From NCBI RefSeq assembly GCF_003710915.1, contig NZ_RHHR01000034.1, forward strand, positions 48,268 to 112,267: 64,000 bases of DNA. Reading direction: 5' to 3'. The position numbers and the translations under genes are program-made. The notes beneath the pieces were generated by a model, which saw only the letters and a list, made by a program, of their open reading frames with translations, ran no database searches and had not been told where the DNA came from. Positions within the stretch are counted from its first letter, which is position 1, and the number at the start of each line of letters is the position of its first letter. This document shows positions 42,865 through 52,977 of the stretch, in pieces. The DNA is from Brevibacillus invocatus. Its GTDB lineage: Bacteria; Bacillota; Bacilli; Brevibacillales; Brevibacillaceae.

Positions 42865-43317
42865 ATGACCGATCAGGAGCTGCAAATACTGGTGGAGGAG
42901 ATCTCCAACCGCTATTTTGGCGTGGCATTTCACCACCAAGCTCGCTTCAACAGCAGATTGCGGACGACAGGTGGACGCTACCTGCTGCGGACGCACAATA
43001 TTGAATTGAATCCACGCCATCTGGAAGAGCACGGAGAAGAGGAACTGGTGGGAATTATCAAGCATGAGCTGTGCCACTATCATCTTCATCTGGCAAAGCG
43101 CGGGTATCGTCACGCGGATCGTGACTTTCAGGAGCTGCTGAAAAAGGTCGGAGGGAGCCGTTATTGTCAACAGGTGGGCGGAGGGCGAACACAGCTTCCT
43201 TATCGCTACGAGCTCATCTGCACGTCATGCCAAATGAGCTACAGGCGCAAAAGGAAGATGAATCCTGCACGCTACCGCTGCGGACGATGCACGGGAAAGC
43301 TGATCCTGCGTGAGTAG
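42865..43317 (+). CDS. SprT-like zinc protein (YdcK family)
   Basis: 150 residues. Zincin motif [12 protein letters not shown] (HELxH) and a C-terminal zinc ribbon ([27 protein letters not shown]) are the SprT-family pattern. Possibly a metalloprotease, but bacterial members lack proven activity. Position after cmpA matches B. subtilis ydcK. The ATG follows AAGGCAGGGACGAGAC, a weak ribosome site. Confidence 0.9.
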   Translation: MTDQELQILVEEISNRYFGVAFHHQARFNSRLRTTGGRYLLRTHNIELNPRHLEEHGEEELVGIIKHELCHYHLHLAKRGYRHADRDFQELLKKVGGSRYCQQVGGGRTQLPYRYELICTSCQMSYRRKRKMNPARYRCGRCTGKLILRE

Positions 43318-43373
43318 AATCCGGCCAATGCCCAGCAGCAGAACTAAGCTGGCACTTGTGCAGAGCGGCTTTC

Positions 43374-43403
43374 TTGCGTCCCTTCCGACGGCAACGGTAT
43401 AAT
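43374..43403 (+). promoter_or_regulatory. Sigma-A promoter of the thiL-tsa operon
   Basis: TTGCGT (43374-43379), 18 bases, TATAAT (43398-43403). It lies about 30 bases before the thiL start, with AAGGAG between. Confidence 0.6.
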
Positions 43404-43434
43404 GGACTAACTATGCAGCAAAGGAGCGTTTCGG

Positions 43435-44454
43435 GTGGCACAAGATGAATTTTCCTTGATCCGGCAATGGACGAGCCGTTCGAACGGACAAGAAGGTGAC
43501 GGCCTTACTGTCGGGATCGGGGATGATGCTGCCGTCTTTACCCCGGCGCATGAGATGGAAGTCGTGGCTTGTTGCGATGCAATGACAGAGACTGTGCATT
43601 TTCTGAAGGAGACGATGAAGCCTGCTGATATCGGCTACAAGGCGGTCATCAGCAATATCAGCGATATCGCAGCCATGGGGGGCATTGCTCGGTACGCACT
43701 GATCAGTATTGCGGTATCCCCGAACTGGACAAAAGCCGAGTACGAGCAAATCTACGATGGGATCTACGAAGCGTGTGAACAGTACGGAGTGCGTGTCATC
43801 GGAGGGGATACGGTCTCCTCGCCAGTCTCGCTGCACCTGTCTGTGACGGTGCTTGGAGAGGTGGAAAAGGGACGCGCTATTCGTCGTTCCCAGGCTTCAG
43901 CGGGACAGCTCGTTTTTGTGACCGGGCATGTCGGCAGTTCTGCTGCTGGTCTTGACTTGCTGCTGAACCAAGAACGCCAGGAAGGTGAAGCTGGTGGGCA
44001 GGAGCTGATCGCTGCCCATCAACGACCGGCTGCCCAAATCAATGCGGGCAGATTGCTGCAAGCTTCTGAAGCGTGCGGGGCCTTGAACGATGTGAGCGAT
44101 GGCTTGGCATCGGAGCTGTGGGAAATTGCCGAGGCCAGCGACGTGAGGATTGTCGTCGAGGTGGATCACATCCCGATATTGGAAGCAGCTCGAACCTATG
44201 CCCGGCAGCGCGGCAAGGATCCGTTGGATTGGGCGCTGTATGGCGGAGAAGACTACCAGCTGGTTGGAACCATTGAGGCAGACAGTTTGGCTGATCTCTC
44301 AGGCCGATTTGCAGAGCAATATATACCGTTTACGGTGATCGGACGAGTAGAAGCACAAGGAACAGCTGTGGTGATTGCGCGTGAGGGCCAGCGAAAAGTG
44401 CTGCCTAAAGCGGGCTTCAACCACTTTGGACATGTGGATGGAGAGAGGAGATGA
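43435..44454 (+). CDS. thiL: Thiamine-monophosphate kinase
   Basis: 339 residues, GTG start eight bases after [41 protein letters not shown] and [19 protein letters not shown] are the ATP/Mg sites of ThiL. It phosphorylates thiamine monophosphate to the cofactor thiamine diphosphate. It heads the thiL-tsaE-tsaB-rimI-tsaD operon and overlaps tsaE by four bases. Confidence 0.95.
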   Translation: MAQDEFSLIRQWTSRSNGQEGDGLTVGIGDDAAVFTPAHEMEVVACCDAMTETVHFLKETMKPADIGYKAVISNISDIAAMGGIARYALISIAVSPNWTKAEYEQIYDGIYEACEQYGVRVIGGDTVSSPVSLHLSVTVLGEVEKGRAIRRSQASAGQLVFVTGHVGSSAAGLDLLLNQERQEGEAGGQELIAAHQRPAAQINAGRLLQASEACGALNDVSDGLASELWEIAEASDVRIVVEVDHIPILEAARTYARQRGKDPLDWALYGGEDYQLVGTIEADSLADLSGRFAEQYIPFTVIGRVEAQGTAVVIAREGQRKVLPKAGFNHFGHVDGERR

Positions 44455-44912
44455 CGGCAGTGGCGTACCAGTGGACACTCACAGGAGTGGAAGAGACACA
44501 GCGTTTTGCCGAGCGTCTGGCCGTCTTCCTGCAGCCCGCAGACCTGTTGGCGCTGGAGGGCGATCTAGGTGCAGGCAAAACGACGTTTACCCAAGGGCTG
44601 GCACGAGGATTGGGAGTGCGGAGTGTGGTGAACAGTCCGACCTTTACCATCATAAAAGAGTATCAGGGGAGCTTGCCGTTGTACCATATGGATGTCTACC
44701 GGGTCGGGGATGATGTGGATTCGCTAGGCCTGGATGACTATTTTTTTGGTGAAGGAATATGTGTGGTGGAATGGGCATCCTTGATCGAGGATGTCTTGCC
44801 GCCGGAGCGTTTGACGATTTACCTGCGCAGGATCAGCGACGAGCAGCGCTTAGTCGAGATGGTGCCGCAGGGAGAGCGCTACGTGAGATTGTGTGAGGAG
44901 TTTGATTTTTGA
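44451..44912 (+). CDS. tsaE: tRNA t6A biosynthesis ATPase TsaE
   Basis: 153 residues with P-loop [33 protein letters not shown], and [12 protein letters not shown]. It is the ATPase that cycles the TsaB-TsaD complex in threonylcarbamoyladenosine formation. It starts in an ATGA overlap with thiL and ends overlapping tsaB (TGATG). Confidence 0.96.
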   Translation: MTAVAYQWTLTGVEETQRFAERLAVFLQPADLLALEGDLGAGKTTFTQGLARGLGVRSVVNSPTFTIIKEYQGSLPLYHMDVYRVGDDVDSLGLDDYFFGEGICVVEWASLIEDVLPPERLTIYLRRISDEQRLVEMVPQGERYVRLCEEFDF

Positions 44913-45634
44913 TGCGCGTACTGGCGATTGATACATCCAATCTGGTATTAAGTGTAGCCGTAGTGGAGGAAGAACGGGTCCTGGCCGAGATGACGACCAA
45001 TCAGCAGAAAAACCACTCTGTTCACATGATGGATTGTGTAAGCGAGCTGCTCGACGCTACGAATACGTCACCGGAGGAATTGAGCGGGATTGGGGTAGCG
45101 AACGGACCTGGTTCGTATACCGGGGTACGCATCGGGGTTGCTTCGGCCAAAAGCATCGCCTGGTCACTCGGCTTGCCGATCATAGGCGTCTCCAGCCTGC
45201 AGACGATTGCCATGAATGCGCTGGGCTTTCCGGGATTGATTGTGCCCTTGTTTGATGCACGCAGAGGGCAGGTTTACTCGGGCTGCTTTAAGGCGCAGGA
45301 TATGCAGGTGGCCCATGTGCACGAGAAGGAAAGAATCATTCTGCTGCAAGAGTGGCTGCCCCTCCTGCGAGATCAGGCTTCTGGGGAGCCGATACTCTTT
45401 CTCGGAGAGGACGTGCGCATGCATCGTCAGACGATCGAGCAGGTATTGGGGGAGCAGGCACGCTTTGCTACTCCTGCGTTTAACCATCCTCGGGCAGCCC
45501 ACATCGGCTACCTGGCCATGCGCCAGCTGCAGGAGAGCGGCAATGTGCATGAGCTGGTCCCAGAATATCTCCAGTTGGCGGAAGCAGAAGCGAAATGGAT
45601 GGCCCAAAAGCAGGAGGGTTCGGTAAAGGAGTAA
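44912..45634 (+). CDS. tsaB: t6A biosynthesis protein TsaB
   Basis: 240 residues from ATG 44912. [41 protein letters not shown] and LVPLFDARRGQVYSG are the degenerate ASKHA fold of TsaB. It dimerises with TsaD. Starts one base inside the tsaE stop; the rimI gene follows after four bases. Confidence 0.96.
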   Translation: MRVLAIDTSNLVLSVAVVEEERVLAEMTTNQQKNHSVHMMDCVSELLDATNTSPEELSGIGVANGPGSYTGVRIGVASAKSIAWSLGLPIIGVSSLQTIAMNALGFPGLIVPLFDARRGQVYSGCFKAQDMQVAHVHEKERIILLQEWLPLLRDQASGEPILFLGEDVRMHRQTIEQVLGEQARFATPAFNHPRAAHIGYLAMRQLQESGNVHELVPEYLQLAEAEAKWMAQKQEGSVKE

Positions 45635-45638
45635 TCAT

Positions 45639-46097
45639 ATGGAACAAAAGTTTGAGCTTGGATTCCGTTTTATGACGCTTGAGGATATTCCTGCCGTCAC
45701 CGAGCTGGAACGACTGTCGTTCACGACTCCTTGGCCGCATGATGCCTTTGTCAACGAGCTGACGAAAAATCCCAACGCTCGTTATGTCGTCGCTTTGCAT
45801 GAGAATAAAGTGGTCGCTTACTGCGGGATGTGGATCATCCTGGATGAAGCGCATATTACGAATGTGGCTGTTCATCCCTCGTATCGCGGACAGAAGATCG
45901 GCGTCCGGATGATGCAAAAAATGATGGGTGTTGCGGTGATGTTCGGGGCAAAAAGCATGACGCTTGAAGTGCGGCCTTCCAACACGGTAGCACGCAGCAT
46001 GTACGTCAAGCTGGGCTTTAAGGAACATGGGGTCAGGAAACGATATTATTCGGATAACAACGAGGATGCCATTATTATGTGGGTGACTTTGCAATGA
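45639..46097 (+). CDS. rimI: Ribosomal protein S18 alanine N-acetyltransferase RimI
   Basis: 152 residues, GNAT fold. The acetyl-CoA pyrophosphate loop is [14 protein letters not shown] (R/QxxGxG/A type), with [19 protein letters not shown] after it. It acetylates the N-terminus of a ribosomal or other protein; placement between tsaB and tsaD is conserved. The 3' end overlaps the tsaD start. Confidence 0.93.
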   Translation: MEQKFELGFRFMTLEDIPAVTELERLSFTTPWPHDAFVNELTKNPNARYVVALHENKVVAYCGMWIILDEAHITNVAVHPSYRGQKIGVRMMQKMMGVAVMFGAKSMTLEVRPSNTVARSMYVKLGFKEHGVRKRYYSDNNEDAIIMWVTLQ

Positions 46098-47179
46098 ACA
46101 ATACGAACCTATCGCGCTACGAACAGCGCGTAAAGCAAGCTTTTCAGGCACACAAGGAATCGGGTGGCCCGACTTATATTTTGGGTATTGAAACGAGCTG
46201 CGACGAGACCTCGGCATCTGTCGTAAGAGACGGACGTGAGGTCCTGTCCAATGTGATCGCCTCCCAGGCCGATATTCACAAACGTTTTGGCGGTGTCGTG
46301 CCGGAGGTGGCTTCCAGGCGTCACGTGGAGAATATCACGCTGACGATTGAAGAAGCGCTGCGCGATGCAGACAAAAAACTCGAGGATATCCACGCTATCG
46401 CGGTCACGTACGGCCCCGGTCTTGTCGGTGCCCTTTTGGTAGGGGTGGCGGCAGCCAAGGCCATTTCGCTGGCACGTGGCATCCCGCTGATCGGGGTCCA
46501 TCATATAGCAGGGCATATCTACGCCAATCGTTTGGTGGAAGAGATGGATTTCCCGCTGATTGCCCTGGTCGTATCAGGGGGACATACGGAATTGGTCTGG
46601 ATGAAGGGGCACGGTCAGTTTGAGATATTGGGCGAGACGAGAGACGATGCAGCCGGGGAAGCTTACGACAAGGTAGCCCGTGCGCTCAACCTGCCTTATC
46701 CGGGTGGTCCGCACATCGATCGTCTGGCGTTGGAAGGGGAACCCAATGTACCCCTTCCTCGCTCCTGGCTGGAGCCGAACTCCTATGATTTCAGCTTCAG
46801 TGGTCTTAAATCCGCTGTTTTGAATACCTTGCATAATGCGGCGCAGCGCGGCGAAACGATTCAGCCGGCCAACCTGGCTGCCAGCTTTCAGGATTCGGTC
46901 ACTGAGGTTCTGGTGGAAAAAACGCTGCGCGCCGTCCGGGAATTCGGAGCGAAGCAGGTATTGCTGGCTGGTGGTGTGGCGGCAAACCGTGGTCTGCGTG
47001 AGCGGCTGCAAGCGCGATGTCAACAGGAAGGCGTACCGCTAGTCATTCCGCCACTCTCCCTGTGTACCGACAACGCGGCCATGATCGCGGCAGCTGGCTT
47101 TATTCGCTATGAAAAAGGAGAGTTTGCAGGGCTGAATCTCAACGGTGTACCTGGACTGTCGCTGTCTGAGCATGAATGA
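46094..47179 (+). CDS. tsaD: tRNA N6-adenosine threonylcarbamoyltransferase TsaD
   Basis: 361 residues from ATG 46094, overlapping the rimI stop; an in-frame GTG at 46079 is possible. [14 protein letters not shown], metal-binding HxxxH ([10 protein letters not shown]), [24 protein letters not shown] and [11 protein letters not shown] are all canonical. It transfers the threonylcarbamoyl group to A37 of ANN-decoding tRNAs. Formerly called gcp. Confidence 0.97.
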   Translation: MNNTNLSRYEQRVKQAFQAHKESGGPTYILGIETSCDETSASVVRDGREVLSNVIASQADIHKRFGGVVPEVASRRHVENITLTIEEALRDADKKLEDIHAIAVTYGPGLVGALLVGVAAAKAISLARGIPLIGVHHIAGHIYANRLVEEMDFPLIALVVSGGHTELVWMKGHGQFEILGETRDDAAGEAYDKVARALNLPYPGGPHIDRLALEGEPNVPLPRSWLEPNSYDFSFSGLKSAVLNTLHNAAQRGETIQPANLAASFQDSVTEVLVEKTLRAVREFGAKQVLLAGGVAANRGLRERLQARCQQEGVPLVIPPLSLCTDNAAMIAAAGFIRYEKGEFAGLNLNGVPGLSLSEHE

Positions 47180-47181
47180 TA

Positions 47182-47228
47182 ATAAAACGGGGGTTGTTCC
47201 TTTTTGGGACAAACTCCCGTTTTTCATT
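47182..47228 (+). terminator. Terminator after tsaD
   Basis: AAAACGGGGGTTGTTCC and GGGACAAACTCCCGTTTTT form an imperfect stem ending in a T run. Confidence 0.75.
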
Positions 47229-47324
47229 TCCGCTCGGTAAAAGCAAAGAGCGTAACTTGTTTCTCTGTTCGTTTTTCCTCTCCTCCACCAAAGCACAGTC
47301 AATAACAAAAGGGGTTTCTCTTTC

Positions 47325-47652
47325 TTATCCACAAACTTTGGATAACTTTTTTGTCTGTTCTTCCCTTCCCCTGTGAATACTGGTGATAACTATGAAAAAT
47401 GACCGGGAAAATGGCCTGGAACCTGTGGATTCTTCTGTGGAATATGTGGATAAAGCGGGTGCAGTTATCAACAGGGGGATACAAGATGATGAGAAAATGC
47501 CTTATTTTTCTGTCAGTTTTACTGCTGCTTTCCTTTGCGCAAAAATCGGATGCAATCCAGCCATCGCAAGGATCACAGGTGATTGTGCTGTTCGTGGAGG
47601 GGATGTCTTTTTTCGATTTGGAGGAGCTTCGGAAATATCCACATGTGGATAG
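47325..47652. promoter_or_regulatory. DnaA-box cluster downstream of tsaD
   Basis: Perfect boxes: TTATCCACA at 47325-47333 (+) and TGTGGATAA at 47445-47453 (-). One mismatch: TTTGGATAA 47337-47345 (-), TTATCAACA 47465-47473 (+), ATATCCACA 47635-47643 (+) and TGTGGATAG 47644-47652 (-), the last two forming a TATCCACA/TGTGGATA palindrome. Two-mismatch sites at 47424 and 47436. The 306 bp between tsaD and the next gene hold nothing else but the terminator. Confidence 0.65.
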
Positions 47653-49744
47653 GTGGATGGATGATGCCGGGGCAGGGGCGATGTCTGCGCGCACGCCGGG
47701 GACACGAAATGCAGCCAATACCTACCTGCTGATGGGAGGAGGCTCCCAAGCCCTGTATACGGACCGAAGCGGTACGGCCTATCATTTCGATGAAGCGTTG
47801 CCTACCAAAAAGACGGCAGGTGAACACGCCGCAGAGCTGGGGCTTGACCATACGGGAGCAAACATCGTGTTTCCCGGTATTTTCCGGCTGCTGACAGACA
47901 ATCAGAACAAGCCATACACACCGCGAATCGGTTTGCTGGGTAGCACGCTGGCAACACACCAGGTACCGATTGCAGCTTACGGAAATGGTGATCATGGGGA
48001 TGTACGGCAACGTCACGCCGTTTTGTTTGCGATGGACGAGCAGGGGCGTGTGCCTGATGGGGATGTTTCCAGCTCAACGCTTCAGTCTGTGGCAGGGTAT
48101 CCTTACGGCGTAAAAACGAATTACTCCTACCTGGAGGAAAACATCCTGAAGGACACCCGTTCCGGCGTCATTGTGGTTCAGCTGTCTGACCTGTCTCGAC
48201 TTTATCAGCTGGCAGACGAGATGGAGTCCGGTCAGTTTGCTCGACAATACGAACGTGTCTTAACCGAGTTGTCCGTGTTTCTCGATCACCTCCTCTCCGC
48301 TCGCAGGGACAACCAGATGGTCATGCTCGTCTCGCCAGCTGTTCACGCCAAGGCAGTCCAGGAAAAGAAGCTGCTGACTCCAATCATGATCTGGCGGGGA
48401 GAGGAGCATGGCCTGATTACCTCTTCCACTACGAGACAGCCAGGGCTGGTCAGTGGACTGGATGTACTGCCTTCGATTTTGAACTGGTTGAAAGTCCCGA
48501 TGCCTGAAGGGGTCACAGGTCACGCATTTCGTGTACAACAGAATGGACAGGATGTAACAGACCTTTTCAGGCAGGTGGAGTACATTCACCATACGTATGC
48601 TACGCGTTCCTCCGTACTGTACACGTATGTCATGCTGCAGATGATTACGCTAGCCAGCGCGGTCATCCTCTGGATATGGGGGAGAAAAAATCATGAAGGA
48701 GAGAGAGGCGAACGTGTACGTAGAGGAGTAAGGCTAGCGCTGCTGGCCATGCTCTGGTTTCCCTTTTTGCTTCTGGTCGAAGCTGCCGTGTCCTGGCAGG
48801 TAGCCGGGCCAGTCGTTTTGGGCGTCCTGATCATGGTTTCCTTGCTTCTTGCCTTTGTCCTGGAAAGCTTTCCATTGTCTCGCACAGTGGCGATTGTCAG
48901 CGGATTGACTGTATTCGGGCTGCTGCTGGACGGATGGACGGGAGCGACGCTGATGCGGCAGTCTTATTTGGGGTATGACCCGGTTATTGGGGCCAGATTT
49001 TACGGGCTGGGGAATGAGTATGAAGGCGTTTTGATCGGAGCTGCCACTCTGTTCGTGGCAGCACTGTACCAGATGTTCGCAGCCAGACAGAGCAGTCGAG
49101 GGTGGAGAAGGCATATTCTTCCTGTGAGCTCGGCCATTCTGTTCGCAACTGTACTCTACTACATGGTAGCGCCTGATCTTGGGACGGATGCAGGGGGCTT
49201 TCTTGCGGGGATGATTGGCTTTTTTGTAGCGGGGACACGTCTTCAAGGCTGGACGCTGGGAAAAAAAGGCCTCCTGCTGTTGGCAGGTGGCCTCGTAGGT
49301 GGTGTGCTTGTTCTCATGGCAGGCAGCTTGCTGACCGATCAGCCATTGACGCATGTGGGACGCGTATCGCAGCAGATCGTATCCGGCAATTGGATGGAAG
49401 TAGCCCAGATGGTGGAACGCAAGCTGGAGATGAATATCCGCTTGATTCGCGTCTCGATCTGGAGCAAGGTATTTGTCGTATCGCTCATCATACTGGGCTT
49501 GCTGTCCTTGAAAAATGACCGCTTCCTGCGACATCTGGCACTCGATTACCCATATTTGGTCAAAGGCTTTGCAGGGGTGATCGCGGGTTCGCTCGCAGGT
49601 CTTGTCTTGAATGATTCCGGAATTGTGACGGCTGCTACCTGCATCATGTTTTTGGTCGTACCAGCGCTTTATGCGGCGCTCGGAAACGGACCGATGACGG
49701 ATGTACCGCCAGAAGGAACGAAGCTCAGGGATGTGGGTGACTGA
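47486..49744 (+). CDS. Large membrane protein with alkaline-phosphatase-like outer domain
   Basis: 752 residues from ATG 47486, seven bases after AGGGGG. A signal/anchor (MMRKCLIFLSVLLLLSFAQ), an outer domain of about 340 residues with the alkaline-phosphatase/phosphodiesterase look (IVLFVEGMSFFDLEELRKYP, RTPGTRNAANTYLLMGGGS, LVSGLDVLPSILNWLKV), then about ten membrane helices from residue 375. Motif YDPVIGARFYGLGNEYEGVLIG lies between helices. The first metal position reads VEG rather than the usual DG, and the metal-binding DHG/H motifs are unclear, so enzyme activity is uncertain. No counterpart in the B. subtilis locus. Family and role not established. Confidence 0.8.
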   Translation: MMRKCLIFLSVLLLLSFAQKSDAIQPSQGSQVIVLFVEGMSFFDLEELRKYPHVDRWMDDAGAGAMSARTPGTRNAANTYLLMGGGSQALYTDRSGTAYHFDEALPTKKTAGEHAAELGLDHTGANIVFPGIFRLLTDNQNKPYTPRIGLLGSTLATHQVPIAAYGNGDHGDVRQRHAVLFAMDEQGRVPDGDVSSSTLQSVAGYPYGVKTNYSYLEENILKDTRSGVIVVQLSDLSRLYQLADEMESGQFARQYERVLTELSVFLDHLLSARRDNQMVMLVSPAVHAKAVQEKKLLTPIMIWRGEEHGLITSSTTRQPGLVSGLDVLPSILNWLKVPMPEGVTGHAFRVQQNGQDVTDLFRQVEYIHHTYATRSSVLYTYVMLQMITLASAVILWIWGRKNHEGERGERVRRGVRLALLAMLWFPFLLLVEAAVSWQVAGPVVLGVLIMVSLLLAFVLESFPLSRTVAIVSGLTVFGLLLDGWTGATLMRQSYLGYDPVIGARFYGLGNEYEGVLIGAATLFVAALYQMFAARQSSRGWRRHILPVSSAILFATVLYYMVAPDLGTDAGGFLAGMIGFFVAGTRLQGWTLGKKGLLLLAGGLVGGVLVLMAGSLLTDQPLTHVGRVSQQIVSGNWMEVAQMVERKLEMNIRLIRVSIWSKVFVVSLIILGLLSLKNDRFLRHLALDYPYLVKGFAGVIAGSLAGLVLNDSGIVTAATCIMFLVVPALYAALGNGPMTDVPPEGTKLRDVGD

Positions 49745-49749
49745 TGGCT

Positions 49750-51681
49750 TTACTCCTGGGAGAGCTGGCTCCACTCATCGTACAGCAGCTCCAGCTCTTC
49801 CTTTGCAGCCTGGATCTGATCATTTCGCTCCTTGGCTTGCATATGATCGCTGTAGACCTCGGGAAGACATAATTCCTCTTCCCATTTGCTGATCGCGGTT
49901 TCCCGCATCTGGATCGTCTCTTCGATCTCTTCAAGACGGCGCTGGCGTTGACGCTCGCGTCGTTTTGCCTCTTTATCCAGCTCGTAGGAGCTTTTTTCTG
50001 TCTGGACAGGAGCAGCTCCTGTCTTTTTTGCCTGTAGGGCGACTTGTTCGGCTGCCAGCTCGGCCAATTCCTGTTTCTTTTCCACGTAGTAATCGTAGTT
50101 GCCCAGATAGCTGGTTACGCCATTTGCAGACAGTTCCAGCACACGGCTTGCGATTTTGTTGAGGAAGTAGCGGTCATGGGAGACGAACAGGATCGTACCG
50201 GGATATTCATCGAGTGCGTTCTCCAGCACTTCCTTGCTGTAGATGTCCAGATGGTTGGTCGGCTCGTCAAAGATCAGAAAATTGGCCTGTTTGAGCATCA
50301 GCTTGGCCAAGGAGACGCGAGCGCGTTCACCGCCTGATAGATCCGAGATCTTCTTCTGCACATCGTCGCCGCTAAACAGGAAGTTGCCGAGCAAGGTGCG
50401 CACGTCTTTTTCGAGCATTTGCGGGTATTCGTCCCAGATTTCACCGAGTACGGTGCTGCGTTCATTCAAATTCCGGTGCTCCTGGTCGTAGTATCCGATA
50501 GTGACGTTGCTGCCGAGCTGAATATCACCTCTCAACGCTTGTAGCTGAGAGACGATAGTTTTGAGCAGCGTTGATTTGCCGATACCGTTGGGACCGACCA
50601 GTGCGACCCTCTCTTCCCGTTCGATCTCAAAAGTAAGCCCGGAGGAGAGGACAGCATCAGGGTAACCGATCGCGACATTGTTCGCTTTCATGACGATATT
50701 TCCGCTCATCTTGGCGACGTCGAAGGAAAAGTGGACCGACTTGTTTCTCATGATCGGCTTATCCAGGCGGTCCATTTTTTCCAGCGTTTTGCGCCGGCTT
50801 TGTGCCCGCTTGGTCGTCGTAGCGCGAGCGATATTGCGGGCGATGAAATCCTCCAGCTTGGCGATTTCCTCCTGCTGCTTGTCGAAGCGTTTCAAATCCT
50901 GTTCCAGACGAGCAGCCTTCTGATCGAGAAATTGACTGTAGTTGCCGACATAGCGGGTTGCGCGGGTCCGCTCAATTTCGTAGACGACCGTGACCAGCTT
51001 GTCCAGGAAGTAGCGGTCGTGGGAGACGACGAGAATGGCGCCCTGGTAGTTTTGCAAATAGCTCTCCAGCCATGTGAGTGTTTCGATATCCAGATAGTTG
51101 GTAGGCTCGTCCAGCAGCAGGATGGTAGGAGACTGCAAAAGCAGCTTGGCCAAAGCCAGGCGCGTCTTCTGACCGCCGCTCAGCGTGCGAATCGGGGTCG
51201 TGTAGTCCATGTCGGCAAAGCGCAAACCATGCAAGACGCCACGGATGGAGCCTTCATAGCTGTAACCGCCCTTTTCCTTGAATGCCTCAAAGCGGCGCGC
51301 GTAATCCTCCATGATTTGCTGATAGCGCTTTTCGTCGGCGATTACTGTGGAATCCCCCATCTTGGCTTCCAGCTCGCGCAAATCACGCTCTTCCTTTTGC
51401 AGATGCGAAAATACGCTGAGCAACTCGTCCCAGATCGAGCGTTCCGATTCCAGACCGCCATTTTGCGCCAGATAGCCGATCGAGACATCCTTGGGAATCC
51501 GCACAATGCCGCTGTCGTAGCTCAATTCTCCCGATAGGATCTTCATCAGGGTTGATTTTCCCGCACCATTGACACCGACCAGACCGACGCGTTCTCCGGT
51601 TTGTACTTGCAGAGAAATGTCCTGTAAAATGGTCTCGACTCCGTACGTTTTTTCTATATGTTCAGCTTGCAGCAAGATCAT
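49750..51681 (-). CDS. ABC-F family ATPase (YdiF-like)
   Basis: 643 residues from ATG 51681, preceded by AGAGGTGA; an upstream in-frame ATG at 51711 lacks a site. Two ABC domains: Walker A GVNGAGKST and GPNGIGKST; signatures LSGGQKTRLALAKL and LSGGERARVSLAKL; Walker B LLLDEPTNYLDI and LIFDEPTNHLDI; VVSHDRYFLDK and FVSHDRYFLNK. The interdomain linker (about 240-320) and a C-terminal coiled coil (about 555-640) match ABC-F proteins that act on ribosomes; no membrane segments. Matches B. subtilis ydiF in place but lies on the opposite strand to tsaD. Confidence 0.95.
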   Translation of the reverse strand: MILLQAEHIEKTYGVETILQDISLQVQTGERVGLVGVNGAGKSTLMKILSGELSYDSGIVRIPKDVSIGYLAQNGGLESERSIWDELLSVFSHLQKEERDLRELEAKMGDSTVIADEKRYQQIMEDYARRFEAFKEKGGYSYEGSIRGVLHGLRFADMDYTTPIRTLSGGQKTRLALAKLLLQSPTILLLDEPTNYLDIETLTWLESYLQNYQGAILVVSHDRYFLDKLVTVVYEIERTRATRYVGNYSQFLDQKAARLEQDLKRFDKQQEEIAKLEDFIARNIARATTTKRAQSRRKTLEKMDRLDKPIMRNKSVHFSFDVAKMSGNIVMKANNVAIGYPDAVLSSGLTFEIEREERVALVGPNGIGKSTLLKTIVSQLQALRGDIQLGSNVTIGYYDQEHRNLNERSTVLGEIWDEYPQMLEKDVRTLLGNFLFSGDDVQKKISDLSGGERARVSLAKLMLKQANFLIFDEPTNHLDIYSKEVLENALDEYPGTILFVSHDRYFLNKIASRVLELSANGVTSYLGNYDYYVEKKQELAELAAEQVALQAKKTGAAPVQTEKSSYELDKEAKRRERQRQRRLEEIEETIQMRETAISKWEEELCLPEVYSDHMQAKERNDQIQAAKEELELLYDEWSQLSQE

Positions 51682-51791
51682 CTGTTTCACCTCTTTATAT
51701 ACTATATTCAAGTGTAGCTTAGAGAGCGAGCGCGGGACAAGTCTGTAGACCTGTTCCTGACGTATACGCCAGATGCGGGGAGGATAAAAGC

Positions 51792-52364
51792 ATGGATAAA
51801 AAAGAGCTTCGCCGTCATTTGCTGCAAAAACGAAAACTGCTGTCGCCAGAGCTCCGAGAAGCTTTTTCGCAAAGAGCCTGCGAATGGATGCTCGACTGTG
51901 AAGAGCTGAAAAAAGCGAAAGTGATCATGGCTTTTCATCCATTTGGGGAGGAACTGGACATTCTGCCGTTTGTCGAAGAGGTTAGGAAACGAGGGGGAGA
52001 GATATGGCTGCCCCTGACCATTTCGGCAGAGCGTCGCCTTGTTCCGTATCGATATGACGGACCTCATATGCTGAAGCAAGGGGTGTACGGGATTTGGGAG
52101 CCGGACCCGGCAAAAGCAGTGGTGATGGATTGCAGCAGACTGGATGCCATTTTGGTTCCAGGTGTGGCATTTGATTTGCGCGGTGGCAGAATGGGGTACG
52201 GAGCGGGATATTACGATCGCTTTCTCGATGGTCTGTCGCACTCGCACCGTCCTTTTTTACTCGGAGTCGGCTTCTCTATGCAGGTGGTGGATGAGGTGCC
52301 CTTGGAGCCCCACGATATTTTATTGGATGGGATTGTCACAGAAGAAGGTTGTTTCCATTCGTGA
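51792..52364 (+). CDS. 5-formyltetrahydrofolate cyclo-ligase
   Basis: 190 residues. MDKKELRRHLLQKRKLLSPE, the folate/ATP site GVAFDLRGGRMGYGAGYYDRFL (substrate Tyr) and PHDILLDGIVTEEG are diagnostic (YqgN family). It converts 5-formyl-THF to 5,10-methenyl-THF using ATP. GGGGAGGATAAAAGC lies before the ATG. It probably starts the operon that continues with the molybdopterin genes. Confidence 0.94.
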   Translation: MDKKELRRHLLQKRKLLSPELREAFSQRACEWMLDCEELKKAKVIMAFHPFGEELDILPFVEEVRKRGGEIWLPLTISAERRLVPYRYDGPHMLKQGVYGIWEPDPAKAVVMDCSRLDAILVPGVAFDLRGGRMGYGAGYYDRFLDGLSHSHRPFLLGVGFSMQVVDEVPLEPHDILLDGIVTEEGCFHS

Positions 52365-52461
52365 AGGTTTTGTGTCAGAGCGCTCTTTTCTGCCAGCGGT
52401 ATCTACAGCACGGACAAAAAAGTGTACAATACTATCGAATGATAAAACGGAGGTATGAGCT

Positions 52462-52977
52462 GTGGGTAGATGGAAGGTAGGAGTGATTTCGGCAAGTGAT
52501 TCGATCGCGAGAGGTGAGCGAGCGGACGACCGAATTCCGATTATTCGACAACTGACTCGTGAATGGCTGCAGGTTGACGTAGCTATATACCGCGCTGTTA
52601 CTGATGATATGGAAGATCTGAAAGAAAATATGATTGAACTGGTGGATCGGGAAAAATGCGATCTGCTAATCGTGACTGGAGGCACTGGACTCAGTCCGCG
52701 TGACGTAACGCCAGAGGTGACAGCTTGGGTCATGGACAGGCCTGTTCCGGGGCTGGCTGAAGAGATGCGGCGTGCTGGACTCCAACAATCGCGTCGTGCT
52801 ATGCTGACACGTGCGGTAGCAGGTACCCGCGGCAACTCCTTGATCATCAACCTTCCGGGAAATCCGAAGGGTGTAGAGATTTGCTTTAACGCAATTGGAG
52901 ACATGCTTTCCGATGCTCTGCATATCTTGCAGGGAACGGGTGAGGCCAATGAAGATTGGGGAGGATACGGTTGGTAG
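52462..52977 (+). CDS. Molybdenum cofactor biosynthesis protein (MogA/MoaB)
   Basis: 171 residues, GTG start after ACGGAGG. GVISASDSIARGERADDRIPI, LIVTGGTGLSPRDVTPE and NLPGNPKGVEICFN are the MoCF (molybdopterin-binding) signatures. It adenylylates molybdopterin before metal insertion. The gene overlaps the following MoeA-like gene by seven bases. Confidence 0.93.
   Translation: MGRWKVGVISASDSIARGERADDRIPIIRQLTREWLQVDVAIYRAVTDDMEDLKENMIELVDREKCDLLIVTGGTGLSPRDVTPEVTAWVMDRPVPGLAEEMRRAGLQQSRRAMLTRAVAGTRGNSLIINLPGNPKGVEICFNAIGDMLSDALHILQGTGEANEDWGGYGW

Noticed and set aside
48734..49774. A 346-codon minus-strand frame
   Set aside because: Antisense to the membrane half of the phosphatase-like protein; the product is an artefact rich in Gln, His and Arg.
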